Of a DNA stretch of 64,000 bases, positions 1 to 8,854 are shown piece by piece. The translations under genes and the position numbers were made by a program. The notes under the pieces are model-generated. The model ran no database searches. It was given only the letters and a program-made list of their open reading frames with translations, and was not told the origin of the DNA. The stretch lies in NCBI RefSeq assembly GCF_002177115.1, contig NZ_MVAG01000105.1:1-64000 (forward strand), read 5' to 3'. This DNA is from Chryseobacterium mucoviscidosis (GTDB lineage: Bacteria > Bacteroidota > Bacteroidia > Flavobacteriales > Weeksellaceae). Positions within the stretch are counted from its first letter, which is position 1. Every line of letters starts with the position of its first letter.

Positions 1-118
1 TAAAACTAAATATATTCATCTTAAACAATTGACTATACGCAAATTTACTAAATTTAGGTGAAATTACGGATATTCAATAAAAAAATATAGAAATCAAAAT
101 TTATTTAAATCATTTTCA

Positions 119-155
119 TTGCTATCACTCGCTGAGTGAGACGCCCTTGCGAACC
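119..155 (+). repeat. Dispersed intergenic repeat family A, copy 1
   Basis: This is the only organised sequence in the first 330 bases, which hold no gene. It reads TTGCTATCACTCGCTGAGTG followed by AGACGCCCTTGCGAAC. Close relatives lie at 16657-16693 and 16811-16846 (opposite strand), 16919-16950 and 35652-35685. The core CACTC-GCT-GAGTG is a short inverted repeat. The function is unknown. A second AT-rich phrase at 181-211 (TTAGCGTTAAAAGCAAAAAA) resembles phrases at 5835-5858 and 35714-35737. Confidence 0.7.
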
Positions 156-330
156 AAAAATGTCTAATAAAATGAAAATTCTCAGCGATCTTAGCGTTAA
201 AAGCAAAAAAGAATATTTCACATCGAATTTTTCTATCAACCAACAACAATCAACTCTCAGCTACAATCCGAAAAAAAGCTGTAAATTTGAAGAGTTCTAA
301 ATAAGAACAGTTTAATTAAAAAGTTAATAA

Positions 331-1551
331 ATGTTTGACATTCAGGAAATCAGAAGTCAGTTTTCTATATTAGATCAGAAAGTGAACGGTAAACCACTGG
401 TTTATCTCGATAATGCAGCCACCTCTCAAAAACCGGATTCCGTTTTGGAGGTCTGGAATAAATACTATACGGAAATCAACGCGAATGTTCATCGTGGAAT
501 TCATACATTAAGTCAGTTGGCAACTGAAGAAATGGAACTTTCCAGAAGAAAAATCCAGAAATTCATCAATGCTGAACATGATTTTGAGGTTATTTTTACT
601 AAAGGAACTACCGAAGGAATCAATTTGATCGCCTATATTTTAACCCAAAAATTAAAAAAGGACGATGAAATTATCATCTCTTATCTGGAACATCACTCCA
701 ATATTGTTCCGTGGCAGATGCTTTGTGAAAGAACCGGAGCGAAGCTGAGAGTCATTCCTATGGATGAAAACGGAATTCTTCAACTCGATCAGTTTGAAAA
801 ATTTTTAAATGAAAAAACGAAAGTTGTTTCTGTTAATCAGGTTTCCAATGCTTTAGGGATTATTAATCCGATCGAAGAAATCATTGCTAAAACAAGAAAG
901 AATACCAATGCATACATCGTTATCGACGGAGCTCAGTCTGCACCTCATTTTACTCTTGATGTTCAGAAAATAGACTGTGACTTTTTTGTTTTCTCGGGAC
1001 ACAAAATGTATGCTCCAATGGGAACAGGAATTCTGTACGGAAAACAGGCAATTCTTGAAGATTTGCCTCCATTCCACGGAGGAGGAGAAATGATTGCCAC
1101 CTGTTCTTTTGACGGAACCACTTACGCAGGTCTTCCTTTTAAATATGAAGCAGGAACACCCAATGTAGGCGGAAACATTGCTTTGGGAGCTGCTGTGGAT
1201 TTTATTCTGAAAGTAGGGCAGGAAAATATTCAGAACCATGAAAATGCTTTGCTGGAATATGCGCAGAGACAGCTTCTGGAATTGGAAGGCATTAAAATTT
1301 ATGGTGAAAAAGCCAACAGAACCGGTGTTGTTTCTTTCAATCTTGAAGGTGTCGGAATTGCTTCCGATGTGGGAATGATTCTGGATAAACTTGGGATCGC
1401 TGTAAGAACGGGGCATCACTGTACACAGCCAATTATGGATTTCTTCAATATTGCGGGAACCGTAAGAGCAAGTTTTGCGGTGTACAATACATTCAGTGAA
1501 ATTGATGCTTTGATAGAAGGCGTAAAAAAAGCACAGAAAATGCTAAGTTAG
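331..1551 (+). CDS. sufS: SufS-type cysteine desulfurase
   Basis: A 406-residue PLP enzyme that takes sulfur from cysteine, leaving alanine, and passes the persulfide to the SUF iron-sulfur assembly machinery in the cytoplasm. Seen: the PLP lysine in SGHKMYAPMGTG (Lys225) and the catalytic cysteine in RTGHHCTQPIM (Cys364, the same number as in E. coli SufS), which marks the group II/SufS type. The length is normal for the family. Partner genes (sufBCD) are not in the window; they may lie to the left, but 330 bases upstream are non-coding. A strong hairpin terminator follows at 1573-1610. Confidence 0.95.
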   Translation: MFDIQEIRSQFSILDQKVNGKPLVYLDNAATSQKPDSVLEVWNKYYTEINANVHRGIHTLSQLATEEMELSRRKIQKFINAEHDFEVIFTKGTTEGINLIAYILTQKLKKDDEIIISYLEHHSNIVPWQMLCERTGAKLRVIPMDENGILQLDQFEKFLNEKTKVVSVNQVSNALGIINPIEEIIAKTRKNTNAYIVIDGAQSAPHFTLDVQKIDCDFFVFSGHKMYAPMGTGILYGKQAILEDLPPFHGGGEMIATCSFDGTTYAGLPFKYEAGTPNVGGNIALGAAVDFILKVGQENIQNHENALLEYAQRQLLELEGIKIYGEKANRTGVVSFNLEGVGIASDVGMILDKLGIAVRTGHHCTQPIMDFFNIAGTVRASFAVYNTFSEIDALIEGVKKAQKMLS

Positions 1552-1572
1552 ACTTAGATTTTTTTATAATAC

Positions 1573-1610
1573 AAAACGGTCAGAGAAATTTCTGACCGTT
1601 TTATTTTTGT
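1573..1610. terminator. Bidirectional terminator after sufS
   Basis: Perfect 12-bp stem AAAACGGTCAGA / TCTGACCGTTTT (1573-1584 with 1591-1602), loop of 6, T-rich on the right and A-rich on the left. It can serve both sufS and the convergent small peptide gene. Confidence 0.9.
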
Positions 1611-1618
1611 ATGTAGTC

Positions 1619-1810
1619 TTAATTGACTTCAGAATCGCACATTTCCATCGGAACCAGACATTTTGTAGAAAGACATGGGTTTCCGCTCGGAATCTGAAGG
1701 CAGCACGCATGATATCCGTTATATGTGATGTGGTACGTATTGGCAGGACAGGTATGACCCCCTAAAACCTGTTTTAAGTTCTCTCTTTGGATTTTTTTTA
1801 GATTTTTCAT
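1619..1810 (-). CDS. Small cysteine-rich peptide with double-glycine leader (bacteriocin-like)
   Basis: The open frame extends back to 1891, but the natural start is the internal ATG at 1810: it gives a 63-residue peptide beginning MKNLKKIQRENLKQVLGG, a typical double-glycine leader of the kind annotated as bacteriocin-like protein in Chryseobacterium. The 45-residue remainder has six cysteines (including a CC pair) and PSGNPC. Known of the family: such leaders are cut after GG by C39-type peptidase exporters. No exporter, modifying enzyme or immunity gene lies nearby, so export and function are unknown. A second member with similar leader and a PPGDPC motif is at 51685-51933. It converges on sufS and shares its terminator. 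Confidence 0.7.
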   Translation of the reverse strand: MKNLKKIQRENLKQVLGGHTCPANTYHITYNGYHACCLQIPSGNPCLSTKCLVPMEMCDSEVN

Positions 1811-1956
1811 AATGTTTTGTTTTATAGTAGTTTGTAATAAGTCCCTAAGATATGAAAAATATTTAAAATGATATTTTTTAATAAATTTCAAAAAATAATT
1901 TCCTTCGGTGTAACCTTTTCCGTTTTTAATTGTCTTACTAATAGAAACAAATAATT

Positions 1957-2517
1957 ATGAAGCTTCTGTTTGGAAATAAAAGAGATGATTTGCTGAGCCG
2001 CCTCAAAAGGCAGGAACCGGCAGCGCAGAAAGTTTTTTATGATCAGAATGTAAAGAAATTTCTGAGCATTAGCAGAAGTTACGTTACAGATTTGTATCAG
2101 GCTGAAGATTGTGTAATAAAAGCGTTCTGTAAAATTTTTAAAAGTATTGAGACCTTTAGAAATGATGGAAGTTTTGAAGGCTGGGCAAGAAGAATTGTGG
2201 TGAACGAATGTCTGAACTTTATTAAAAGCCGCAAAACCGTTTTTTATCTGGACGACATTAACCAGTCTTATCTGGAAGAAATTTATGAAGAGGATATTGC
2301 TTTTGATTTCAATGCGCAGGAACTTTTAGATCAGCTTCCGGATGCTTACAGAATGGTTTTTAACCTCTATGTTCTCGAAGATTATTCGCATCAGGAAATT
2401 GCAGATACTTTGCAGATTTCAGTTGCCGTAAGTAAGACACAACTGTTTCGGGCAAAGGAAAAAATGAGAAAAATTTATTTTCAACAACAAAAAGCACTGA
2501 AAAATGAACACTACTAA
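1957..2517 (+). CDS. ECF-type RNA polymerase sigma-70 family factor
   Basis: 186 residues with the two-domain layout of extracytoplasmic-function sigma factors. Region 2 (about residues 25-92) includes the core-binding stretch around YQAEDCVIKAFCKIF and the -10 contact stretch SFEGWARRIVVNECLNFI. Region 4 (about 125-175) has the helix-turn-helix YSHQEIADTLQISVAVSKTQ. The stop overlaps the next start by 14 nt (2504-2517), so it is translationally coupled to a single-pass membrane protein that is probably its anti-sigma factor. The regulon cannot be read from the sequence; the outer-membrane protein two genes on is a natural target. Confidence 0.92.
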   Translation: MKLLFGNKRDDLLSRLKRQEPAAQKVFYDQNVKKFLSISRSYVTDLYQAEDCVIKAFCKIFKSIETFRNDGSFEGWARRIVVNECLNFIKSRKTVFYLDDINQSYLEEIYEEDIAFDFNAQELLDQLPDAYRMVFNLYVLEDYSHQEIADTLQISVAVSKTQLFRAKEKMRKIYFQQQKALKNEHY

Positions 2518-3118
2518 AAATAATATAGAACATCATATCAAAAAGCAGATTTCAGAAAGAGAAATTGCTCCTTCGAGAAATTTGTGGTCTGAAATCGAAA
2601 CCCAGTCAGAACGAAAAAACTCAAAAACAAAAATAAATTGGTATTTGGTTGCGGCTTGTCTGGTTTTAACGTTCAGTTTGGGAGCAGTTCTGTTTTTTAA
2701 TAAAGAAAGCAAAGGAACCGAAAAATCTGCAATAATTGCTGAAATTAAAAATTCAGATATTCAGAATAAAACTCAAGAACAAACAGTACAGTCTCCTGAA
2801 ACTTTAGATCAGAAACAGAAAGAATCTTTTGCGGCAGAAAATATTAAGGCTGAAAAAAAGAATGAAGCAGTAAAGTCACAAATTATTGTTGAGCAAAAAC
2901 AAATGCCTTTAACAAAAGAAAATGCTCCGGAAATTATCGGTACTATTTCTAAAATCGAGCCTGAAAAAATCATGGCAAAGTCAGATTCTGCAAAAACTCA
3001 GGGGAAAAGAAAAAGATATGTTGATCCTTCCACATTACTGTTCTCGGTAGAACATAAAGACGTTATCGAAAAAACCAAAGAAAGCAATGTAGCAACCATT
3101 GATCTGAACGGAAAATAA
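2504..3118 (+). CDS. Probable anti-sigma factor, single-pass membrane protein
   Basis: 204 residues. Residues 1-45 form a polar, presumably cytoplasmic segment; residues 46-65 (WYLVAACLVLTFSLGAVLFF) are one membrane span; the rest is a Lys/Glu/Gln-rich, low-complexity periplasmic part. No zinc-binding anti-sigma motif (HxxxCxxC) is visible, so the role rests on gene order: coupled by overlap to the ECF sigma gene and followed 33 nt later by an outer-membrane barrel gene. Sigma, membrane protein and barrel in a row is a common Bacteroidetes arrangement. Confidence 0.65.
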   Translation: MNTTKNNIEHHIKKQISEREIAPSRNLWSEIETQSERKNSKTKINWYLVAACLVLTFSLGAVLFFNKESKGTEKSAIIAEIKNSDIQNKTQEQTVQSPETLDQKQKESFAAENIKAEKKNEAVKSQIIVEQKQMPLTKENAPEIIGTISKIEPEKIMAKSDSAKTQGKRKRYVDPSTLLFSVEHKDVIEKTKESNVATIDLNGK

Positions 3119-3151
3119 TACTTCAAATTTTAACAAATAAAAAATAATACT

Positions 3152-4189
3152 ATGATTAAAAAAATGATCATGATGGGACTATTGTGCCTTTTATCAGGTA
3201 CGGCCTATTCTCAGAAAAATCTTACCTTAAATCTTCAGTCTAAAGAAGATACAGAAGTAAGCCCGATTGTAAAAGAAAAAGTAGATGAATATGCCCGAAA
3301 AATTGATTCGATTATTCAGGAAGAAAAAAAGCAGATGGAAGCAGAACTGCTGATTCTTCAGGCTAAGAATCTTGATAAAGCTGAATTCGACAAACAAAAG
3401 GCGCTTGTTGCCGACCGCTTTTCGGAAAAAATTGATCAGCGAGTTGAAGAACTCGGTTTTGATCTGGATTCTGTGATTCAAAAGCAGGTAAGATATTCTC
3501 TTCTGAATTCTGATGTAACTTCCAATGAAGAAATTAAAGAAAAACTTCTAAAGAAATTCCGTCCGACCAAGAACTTCACCGCCTATTTTTCTTACGGAGC
3601 CATGATTCTCACCAATAATAAGGCAGATAATGATCTGGATAAAAATTTAGGATACGCGGGAAATCTTGAATTTGGGCTGAAATTCAATTATCAGTTCAGC
3701 AGAACCAGTCATTGGGGATTAATTTCCGGGCTTGGATTTTCATGGAGAACCTTAAACATTGATAATAATCGGTTTTTTGCTAAAGACATGAATTCGGATA
3801 TTTACCTTTCGGCGTATGATAAAAATTTAAGCAAAAGCAAATTGCGAACAGGCTATGTCATCGTTCCTTTAGGTTTGCAGTACAATTTTTCTAAACTGAA
3901 AAGTGCAGGAATGGATATCCAGTACAGAGATTATCAGAAAGGCTTTAAAGTAGGTGCAAATATTTATGGAGGAGTAAGAATGTCGACAAACAACATTATT
4001 AAAGGCGAAGAAATCAGCCAGAGAGAAAGAGGAAATTATCAGGTAAATCCTTTCATTTATGGAGCGCAGTTTACCGTTTCGTACAGCGATTTCAGCATTT
4101 TCGTGAAGAAAGATTTCGGTAATTTTTTCAAGGATAATCAATTTGAAAATGACAAAGCTCTGGTTATAGGTCTTGCTTACAAATGGTAA
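3152..4189 (+). CDS. Outer-membrane beta-barrel protein with coiled-coil N-terminus
   Basis: 345 residues. A signal peptide ends near TAYSQ (residue 21). Residues about 25-120 are charged and helical, likely coiled coil or periplasmic stalk (EEKKQMEAELLILQAKNLDK). From about residue 140 alternating hydrophobic residues and glycine turns suggest an 8-10-strand barrel, ending in a tryptophan two residues after the final aromatic strand (LAYKW). Third gene of the sigma/anti-sigma operon and the likely regulated output. Substrate or partner unknown. Confidence 0.75.
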   Translation: MIKKMIMMGLLCLLSGTAYSQKNLTLNLQSKEDTEVSPIVKEKVDEYARKIDSIIQEEKKQMEAELLILQAKNLDKAEFDKQKALVADRFSEKIDQRVEELGFDLDSVIQKQVRYSLLNSDVTSNEEIKEKLLKKFRPTKNFTAYFSYGAMILTNNKADNDLDKNLGYAGNLEFGLKFNYQFSRTSHWGLISGLGFSWRTLNIDNNRFFAKDMNSDIYLSAYDKNLSKSKLRTGYVIVPLGLQYNFSKLKSAGMDIQYRDYQKGFKVGANIYGGVRMSTNNIIKGEEISQRERGNYQVNPFIYGAQFTVSYSDFSIFVKKDFGNFFKDNQFENDKALVIGLAYKW

Positions 4190-4216
4190 AAACACGTAAC
4201 ATTTATATATAACAGG

Positions 4217-4250
4217 AAACCGCAGGACAAATTTGTCATGCGGTTTTTTA
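4217..4250. terminator. Terminator between the barrel gene and fumC
   Basis: Stem AAACCGCA / TGCGGTTT (4217-4224 with 4239-4246), inner ACAAATTTGT, then T-run. Lies between convergent genes and can act on both. Confidence 0.85.
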
Positions 4251-4276
4251 CAATATTTAACAATTTAATTCTTAGT

Positions 4277-5671
4277 TTATTTCAGGCTTCCCACCATATC
4301 TTCAGGTTTTACCCACTCGTCAAACTGTTCGGCGGTTAAAAGTCCCAGATTCACCGCTTCTTCTTTTAAGGTAGTTCCGTTTTTATGGGCGGTTTTGGCA
4401 ATTTTTGCAGCATTTTCATAACCAATGTGCGTGTTCAAAGCCGTTACCAGCATCAGAGATTTATCAACCAGTTCTTTAATTCTCTCACGATTGGGTTCAA
4501 TTCCGACTGCACAGTGATCGTTAAAGGAAATACAGGCATCGGCAATCAGTTGGGCAGACTGTAAAAAATTATAAGCCATCACAGGTTTGAAGACATTCAG
4601 TTCGTAATTTCCCTGCGTTCCCGCAAAAGAAATGGTCGTATCATTTCCTAAAACCTGAGCGCAAACCATCGTCATTGCTTCATTTTGTGTAGGATTTACT
4701 TTTCCCGGCATAATGGATGATCCCGGCTCATTTTCCGGAATATGAATTTCCCCGATCCCGGAACGAGGTCCGGAAGCTAATAATCGGATATCCTGAGCAA
4801 TTTTAAATAGAGAAACTGCTAATTGTTTTAAAGCTCCGTGAGATTCTACAATCGCATCATGAGCCGCCAAAGCCTCAAATTTATTTTCTGCGGTTACAAA
4901 AGGAAGATCCGTAAATTTTGAAATATATTCCGCCACTTTTACATCATAACCTTGAGGAGTGTTTAATCCTGTTCCCACCGCAGTTCCGCCTAAAGCCAAT
5001 TCAGAAAGATGAGGTAACGTGTTTTTTAAGGCTTTCAAACCGTAATTTAACTGAGCAACATACCCTGAAAATTCCTGACCTAAAGTTAAAGGCGTTGCGT
5101 CCATCAAATGTGTTCTTCCGATTTTTACAATATCTTTAAACGCTTCTGATTTTTCTTTTAAAGTGTCTCTTAATTTTTCGACAGCCGGAATGGTGGTTTC
5201 CACCACTTTTTTATAAGCCGCGATGTGCATCGCCGTTGGATAAGTATCGTTGGATGATTGCGACTTATTCACATCGTCATTCGCATGAATTTCCGATTTT
5301 TCGCCTAAATTTCCACCGTTGTTGACGTGTGCTTTATTGGAGATTACCTCATTTATATTCATATTCGACTGCGTTCCGGAACCGGTTTGCCAGATCACCA
5401 AAGGAAACTGATCGTTAAGTTTTCCTTCTAAAATTTCGTCACAGACTTTCGCGATCATATCTCTCTTTTCTGTAGAAAGAACTCCTAAATCTGTATTGGT
5501 AAATGCAGCCGCTTTTTTAAGATAAGCAAACGCTTCGATGATTTCATGTGGCATGGAACCTTCCGGACCGATCTTAAAATTATTTCTTGAACGTTCCGTT
5601 TGGGCTCCCCAAAACTTATCTGCAGGAACCTGCACTTCGCCCATCGTGTCTTTTTCTATTCTGTAATTCAT
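4277..5671 (-). CDS. fumC: Class II fumarate hydratase
   Basis: 464 residues; interconverts fumarate and L-malate in the TCA cycle without an iron-sulfur cluster. Seen: the fumarase/aspartase signature [14 protein letters not shown] (residues 317-330, the flexible catalytic loop with its SS pair), [10 protein letters not shown] (97-104) and GRTHLMDA with the conserved His188. Full length. It is divergent from a class I fumarase 320 bases away. Known: class II fumarases resist superoxide and peroxide, unlike the class I type, so the pair probably covers different oxidative or iron states. Confidence 0.96.
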   Translation of the reverse strand: MNYRIEKDTMGEVQVPADKFWGAQTERSRNNFKIGPEGSMPHEIIEAFAYLKKAAAFTNTDLGVLSTEKRDMIAKVCDEILEGKLNDQFPLVIWQTGSGTQSNMNINEVISNKAHVNNGGNLGEKSEIHANDDVNKSQSSNDTYPTAMHIAAYKKVVETTIPAVEKLRDTLKEKSEAFKDIVKIGRTHLMDATPLTLGQEFSGYVAQLNYGLKALKNTLPHLSELALGGTAVGTGLNTPQGYDVKVAEYISKFTDLPFVTAENKFEALAAHDAIVESHGALKQLAVSLFKIAQDIRLLASGPRSGIGEIHIPENEPGSSIMPGKVNPTQNEAMTMVCAQVLGNDTTISFAGTQGNYELNVFKPVMAYNFLQSAQLIADACISFNDHCAVGIEPNRERIKELVDKSLMLVTALNTHIGYENAAKIAKTAHKNGTTLKEEAVNLGLLTAEQFDEWVKPEDMVGSLK

Positions 5672-5834
5672 GTGATTGAAATTTGTTTAGTTTTGATTTA
5701 ACCCCAAAAGCAAAGAGATTTATTAAATTTTATAAAAATCAAATTTCACAAAATCAAAATCGAAGATTTTTAAAACTAATGTGTTCTTCTAAAGCATTAT
5801 TTATTAAACTTAAAATAACTAAAGTGTTTAAAAG

Positions 5835-5858
5835 CTTTTGCGTCTTTTGTGGTTAAAA
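5835..5858 (+). repeat. Dispersed AT-rich phrase (family D)
   Basis: CTTTTGCGTCTTTTGTGG followed by TTAAAA. Near copies occur at 35714-35737 and, more diverged, at 181-211 and 16982-17007, always between genes. Such phrases are frequent in flavobacterial spacers; no function is known to me. Confidence 0.5.
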
Positions 5859-5900
5859 TATCTTCGTATAAAGTTAATGAGAAAAGAAACCCCCCGCAAT

Positions 5901-5915
5901 TTATAATCATTATAA
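5901..5915. promoter_or_regulatory. Perfect PerR-type operator (Fur family box)
   Basis: TTATAATCATTATAA matches the published Bacillus subtilis PerR consensus TTATAATNATTATAA at every defined base, and the palindrome extends two bases further on each side (5899-5917). It also matches the Fur 7-1-7 box at 13 of 15 positions. It lies about 50 nt upstream of the -7 element of the class I fumarase gene and 230 nt upstream of fumC. The regulator gene is not in the window. The match is seen; binding by PerR or Fur is inferred. Confidence 0.65.
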
Positions 5916-5963
5916 ATATCAATCTAAGTTACTGATTTTACTCATGCTTTTTTGAGTAAGCCG

Positions 5964-5971
5964 TATTTTTG
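5964..5971 (+). promoter_or_regulatory. -7 element of the class I fumarase promoter
   Basis: TATTTTTG fits the flavobacterial TAnnTTTG element, 20 nt before the start codon. No clear TTG lies at the usual -33 distance, which would suit a promoter needing an activator or kept weak. Confidence 0.55.
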
Positions 5972-5991
5972 CACCCAAAGAAAAAAGTAAA

Positions 5992-7599
5992 ATGGATTTC
6001 AGATATCAGGATCCGTATCCGATTCTAAAGGATGATACGGTATACAAAAAATTGACTTCAGACTATGTAAAAGTTGAAACATTAGGAGACAGAGAAATTT
6101 TAACCATTGATCCGAAAGGGCTTGAGCTTTTGGCGGAAGAAGCAATGGCGGATGTTTCTTTCATGCTTCGTTCTTCGCATCTCGAAAGCTTGAGAAGAAT
6201 TATTGATGATCCAGAAGCTACGGACAACGACCGATTTGTGGCTTATAATTTATTACAGAATGCAGCGGTTGCTGTGGAAGGAGCTTTACCTTCGTGTCAG
6301 GATACCGGAACAGCAATTGTAATGGGTAAAAAAGGAGAAAATGTTTACACAGGCGTTGATGATGGAGAATATTTAAGCAAAGGAATCTACAATACGTATC
6401 AAAAAAGAAATTTAAGATATTCTCAGGTGGTTCCTTTAACGATGTTTGATGAGAAAAATTCAGGTTCCAATCTTCCGGCACAGATCGATATTTACGCTAA
6501 AAAAGGAGATTATTACGAATTTTTATTTTTAACTAAAGGAGGAGGTTCAGCAAACAAAACCTTCTTATATCAGAAAACAAAGTCTTTACTGAACGAAAAA
6601 TCTCTTGAAGAATTTATCAAAGAAAAAATTTCAGATTTAGGAACGGCTGCTTGTCCGCCTTATCATTTGGCTTTGGTAATCGGAGGAACTTCTGCGGAAG
6701 CCAATTTGGCTGCTGTTAAAAAAGCATCAGCAAAATATTACGACAATCTTCCGACCGAAGGAAATGAAGCGGGACAGGCTTTCAGAGACTTGGAGTGGGA
6801 AGCAAAAGTTCAGAAAATCTGTCAGGAAAGTGCTATCGGAGCACAGTTTGGCGGAAAATATTTAACGCACGATGTGAGAGTAATCAGATTGCCGCGTCAC
6901 GCCGCTTCCTGTCCGGTTGGAATGGGAGTTTCCTGTTCAGCAGACCGAAATATCAAAGGAAAAATTACGAAAGACGGAATTTTCTTAGAGCAATTGGAGC
7001 AGGATCCGAAAAGATTTTTACCGGCAACACCGCCACATCTGGAAGAAGCAGTAGAAATCAACCTGAACCAGCCAATGTCTGATATTTTAGCAGAACTTTC
7101 AAAATATCCGATCAAAACGAGACTGAAGCTGAACGGTACTTTAATTGTAGCCAGAGATATTGCCCACGCAAAGATCAAAGAATTACTGGATGCAGGACAG
7201 CCAATGCCTGAATATTTCAAAAATCACCCGATTTATTACGCAGGACCTGCAAAAACTCCGGAAGGAATGGCTTCAGGAAGTTTCGGACCAACGACGGCGG
7301 GAAGAATGGACGTTTATGTAGATGAATTCCAGAGCCACGGCGGAAGTATGATTATGCTGGCAAAAGGAAACAGAACAAAAGGCGTTACCAATGCCTGCAA
7401 CAAATATGGAGGTTTTTATTTAGGTTCCATCGGAGGACCGGCCGCTATTTTAGCGAAAGACAATATTCTTTCTGTTGAGGTGGTAGATTTTCCGGAATTA
7501 GGAATGGAAGCCGTAAGAAAAATCGAAGTGAAAGATTTCCCTGCGTTCATCATTACGGATGATAAAGGAAATGATTTCTTTGCAGATCTTGCGCACTAA
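5992..7599 (+). CDS. fumA: Class I (iron-sulfur) fumarate hydratase
   Basis: 535 residues; the [4Fe-4S] fumarase type, fumarate to malate. Three cluster cysteines are visible at Cys102 (PSCQDTG), Cys221 (TAACPPYH) and Cys315 (GVSCSADRN). Their spacing, 119 and 94, equals that of E. coli FumA (105, 224, 318). The N-terminal catalytic half and the C-terminal half with GPTTAGRMD are both present in one chain. Known: this cluster is destroyed by superoxide and peroxide. The PerR-type box at 5901-5915 sits just upstream, and the cluster-free isozyme is divergent next door. Confidence 0.95.
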   Translation: MDFRYQDPYPILKDDTVYKKLTSDYVKVETLGDREILTIDPKGLELLAEEAMADVSFMLRSSHLESLRRIIDDPEATDNDRFVAYNLLQNAAVAVEGALPSCQDTGTAIVMGKKGENVYTGVDDGEYLSKGIYNTYQKRNLRYSQVVPLTMFDEKNSGSNLPAQIDIYAKKGDYYEFLFLTKGGGSANKTFLYQKTKSLLNEKSLEEFIKEKISDLGTAACPPYHLALVIGGTSAEANLAAVKKASAKYYDNLPTEGNEAGQAFRDLEWEAKVQKICQESAIGAQFGGKYLTHDVRVIRLPRHAASCPVGMGVSCSADRNIKGKITKDGIFLEQLEQDPKRFLPATPPHLEEAVEINLNQPMSDILAELSKYPIKTRLKLNGTLIVARDIAHAKIKELLDAGQPMPEYFKNHPIYYAGPAKTPEGMASGSFGPTTAGRMDVYVDEFQSHGGSMIMLAKGNRTKGVTNACNKYGGFYLGSIGGPAAILAKDNILSVEVVDFPELGMEAVRKIEVKDFPAFIITDDKGNDFFADLAH

Positions 7600-7629
7600 A
7601 ATTAGTTTATAAATAATTGCTACTTTGTA

Positions 7630-7660
7630 TTGCATGGTACTTTATTTAAAGTTATCTTTG
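7630..7660 (+). promoter_or_regulatory. Flavobacterial promoter of the serine hydrolase gene
   Basis: TTG (7630-7632), 20 nt, TATCTTTG (7653-7660), a full match to TTG-N17-23-TAnnTTTG. It overlaps the upstream end of the longest open frame, which rules out a start at 7630 and supports the ATG at 7678. Confidence 0.8.
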
Positions 7661-7677
7661 CAATACAAAATAGTATT

Positions 7678-8754
7678 ATGAAAAATTTTTTACTTACATT
7701 TATATTTAGTACAACTGTTTTCAGTATATCTTTTGCTCAGACGGATGCTAAGATTGACAGTTTGATACAAAAAGAGTTTAAAGATTCAGATGCTCCCGGT
7801 GCTGTTTTCCTTGTTTCTAAAAAAGGAAAAATTATCTATGAGAAAGCATTTGGTAAGTCTAATTTGGAACTGAATACGGATATGACTGTCCAAAATGTAT
7901 TCCAGATAGGCTCTATGACCAAGCAGTTTACAGCTTTTTCTATTTTACTTTTAGAATCCAAAGGTAAATTAAATATAAAAGATCCTATTTCTAAGTATAT
8001 TCCCGATTATCCGAATGGAAAGTCTATCACCATTCATCATTTGCTTACCCATACTTCTGGAGTCAAAGATTTTACGAAAATGAAATCAATCTCAGAAATC
8101 GCACAAAAGGAAATGACTCCCAAAATGATGATTGATTTTTTTAAAAATGAACCTGTTGATTTTAGTCCCGGAGAAAAGTTTGATTATAATAATTCCGGTT
8201 ATGTATTGCTTGGATATTTAATTGAGTTAGTTTCCGGAGAAACATATGAAGATTTCGTGAAGAAAAATATTTTTGAAAAAATTGGGATGAACAACTCTTT
8301 TTATGCTACAGACAGAAAGATAATCAAAAACAGAGCTTATGGATATCATGAAAAGAAAGATGGGTTTGTAAACAAGACAATTATCAACTACAGTGTTCCA
8401 TTCGCTTCCGGATCTTTAATGTCAACCGTTGAAGATATGCTGAAATGGCAAGATGCTATTAATCGATATACTATTCTTGATGAAATACATACTAAAAAAC
8501 TTTATACAAAAAATAAACTAAACAGCGGAGAAGAGTTTACCTATGGATATGGATGGCATTTAAAAGAGATCAACGGAACTCCTACAAGAGAGCATGGAGG
8601 CAGTATTTTCGGATTCAAATCTATGGGAGTATATATTCCCGATGTAGATATATATGTATTAGGATTCAGCAATTGCGACTGCCATTCCCCAACACAGATT
8701 ACAAAAGATATCGCTCAATTAGTTTTAAATAGTCAAATTAGCAGCGTGAAGTAA
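7678..8754 (+). CDS. Secreted serine hydrolase of the beta-lactamase/penicillin-binding (class C) family
   Basis: 358 residues from the ATG at 7678; the longer open frame from 7630 contains the promoter. The signal peptide ends at SISFAQ (residue 21). Active-site motifs: S79-M-T-K82 (SxxK), Y170-N-N172 (YxN) and H306-G-G308, in the usual order. This family (Pfam Beta-lactamase) includes class C beta-lactamases, D,D-peptidases and esterases, and the sequence alone does not say which. It stands alone with its own promoter. Acts in the periplasm or outside. Confidence 0.88.
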   Translation: MKNFLLTFIFSTTVFSISFAQTDAKIDSLIQKEFKDSDAPGAVFLVSKKGKIIYEKAFGKSNLELNTDMTVQNVFQIGSMTKQFTAFSILLLESKGKLNIKDPISKYIPDYPNGKSITIHHLLTHTSGVKDFTKMKSISEIAQKEMTPKMMIDFFKNEPVDFSPGEKFDYNNSGYVLLGYLIELVSGETYEDFVKKNIFEKIGMNNSFYATDRKIIKNRAYGYHEKKDGFVNKTIINYSVPFASGSLMSTVEDMLKWQDAINRYTILDEIHTKKLYTKNKLNSGEEFTYGYGWHLKEINGTPTREHGGSIFGFKSMGVYIPDVDIYVLGFSNCDCHSPTQITKDIAQLVLNSQISSVK

Positions 8755-8805
8755 AGGTATAATAGTTTAAAATCAAAATAAATAATAAAATAGGACGTAT
8801 ATCTT

Positions 8806-8836
8806 TTGTGTAAAAAAATAAAAAGTCCTATTTTTG
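8806..8836 (+). promoter_or_regulatory. Promoter of the small membrane protein gene
   Basis: TTG (8806-8808), 20 nt, TATTTTTG (8829-8836). Overlaps the first codons of the extended frame and so fixes the start at 8855. Confidence 0.75.
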
Positions 8837-8854
8837 CCTAAAATCTTTAAGAAA

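Noticed and set aside
853..1419. Long minus-strand frame (188 codons) opposite sufS
   Set aside because: It lies fully inside sufS, whose product has catalytic motifs; the antisense translation has no family features.
1811..1891. Upstream extension of the small double-glycine peptide
   Set aside because: Would place a Lys/Phe/Tyr-rich stretch before an otherwise complete leader; leader peptides of this kind start with MKNLKK.
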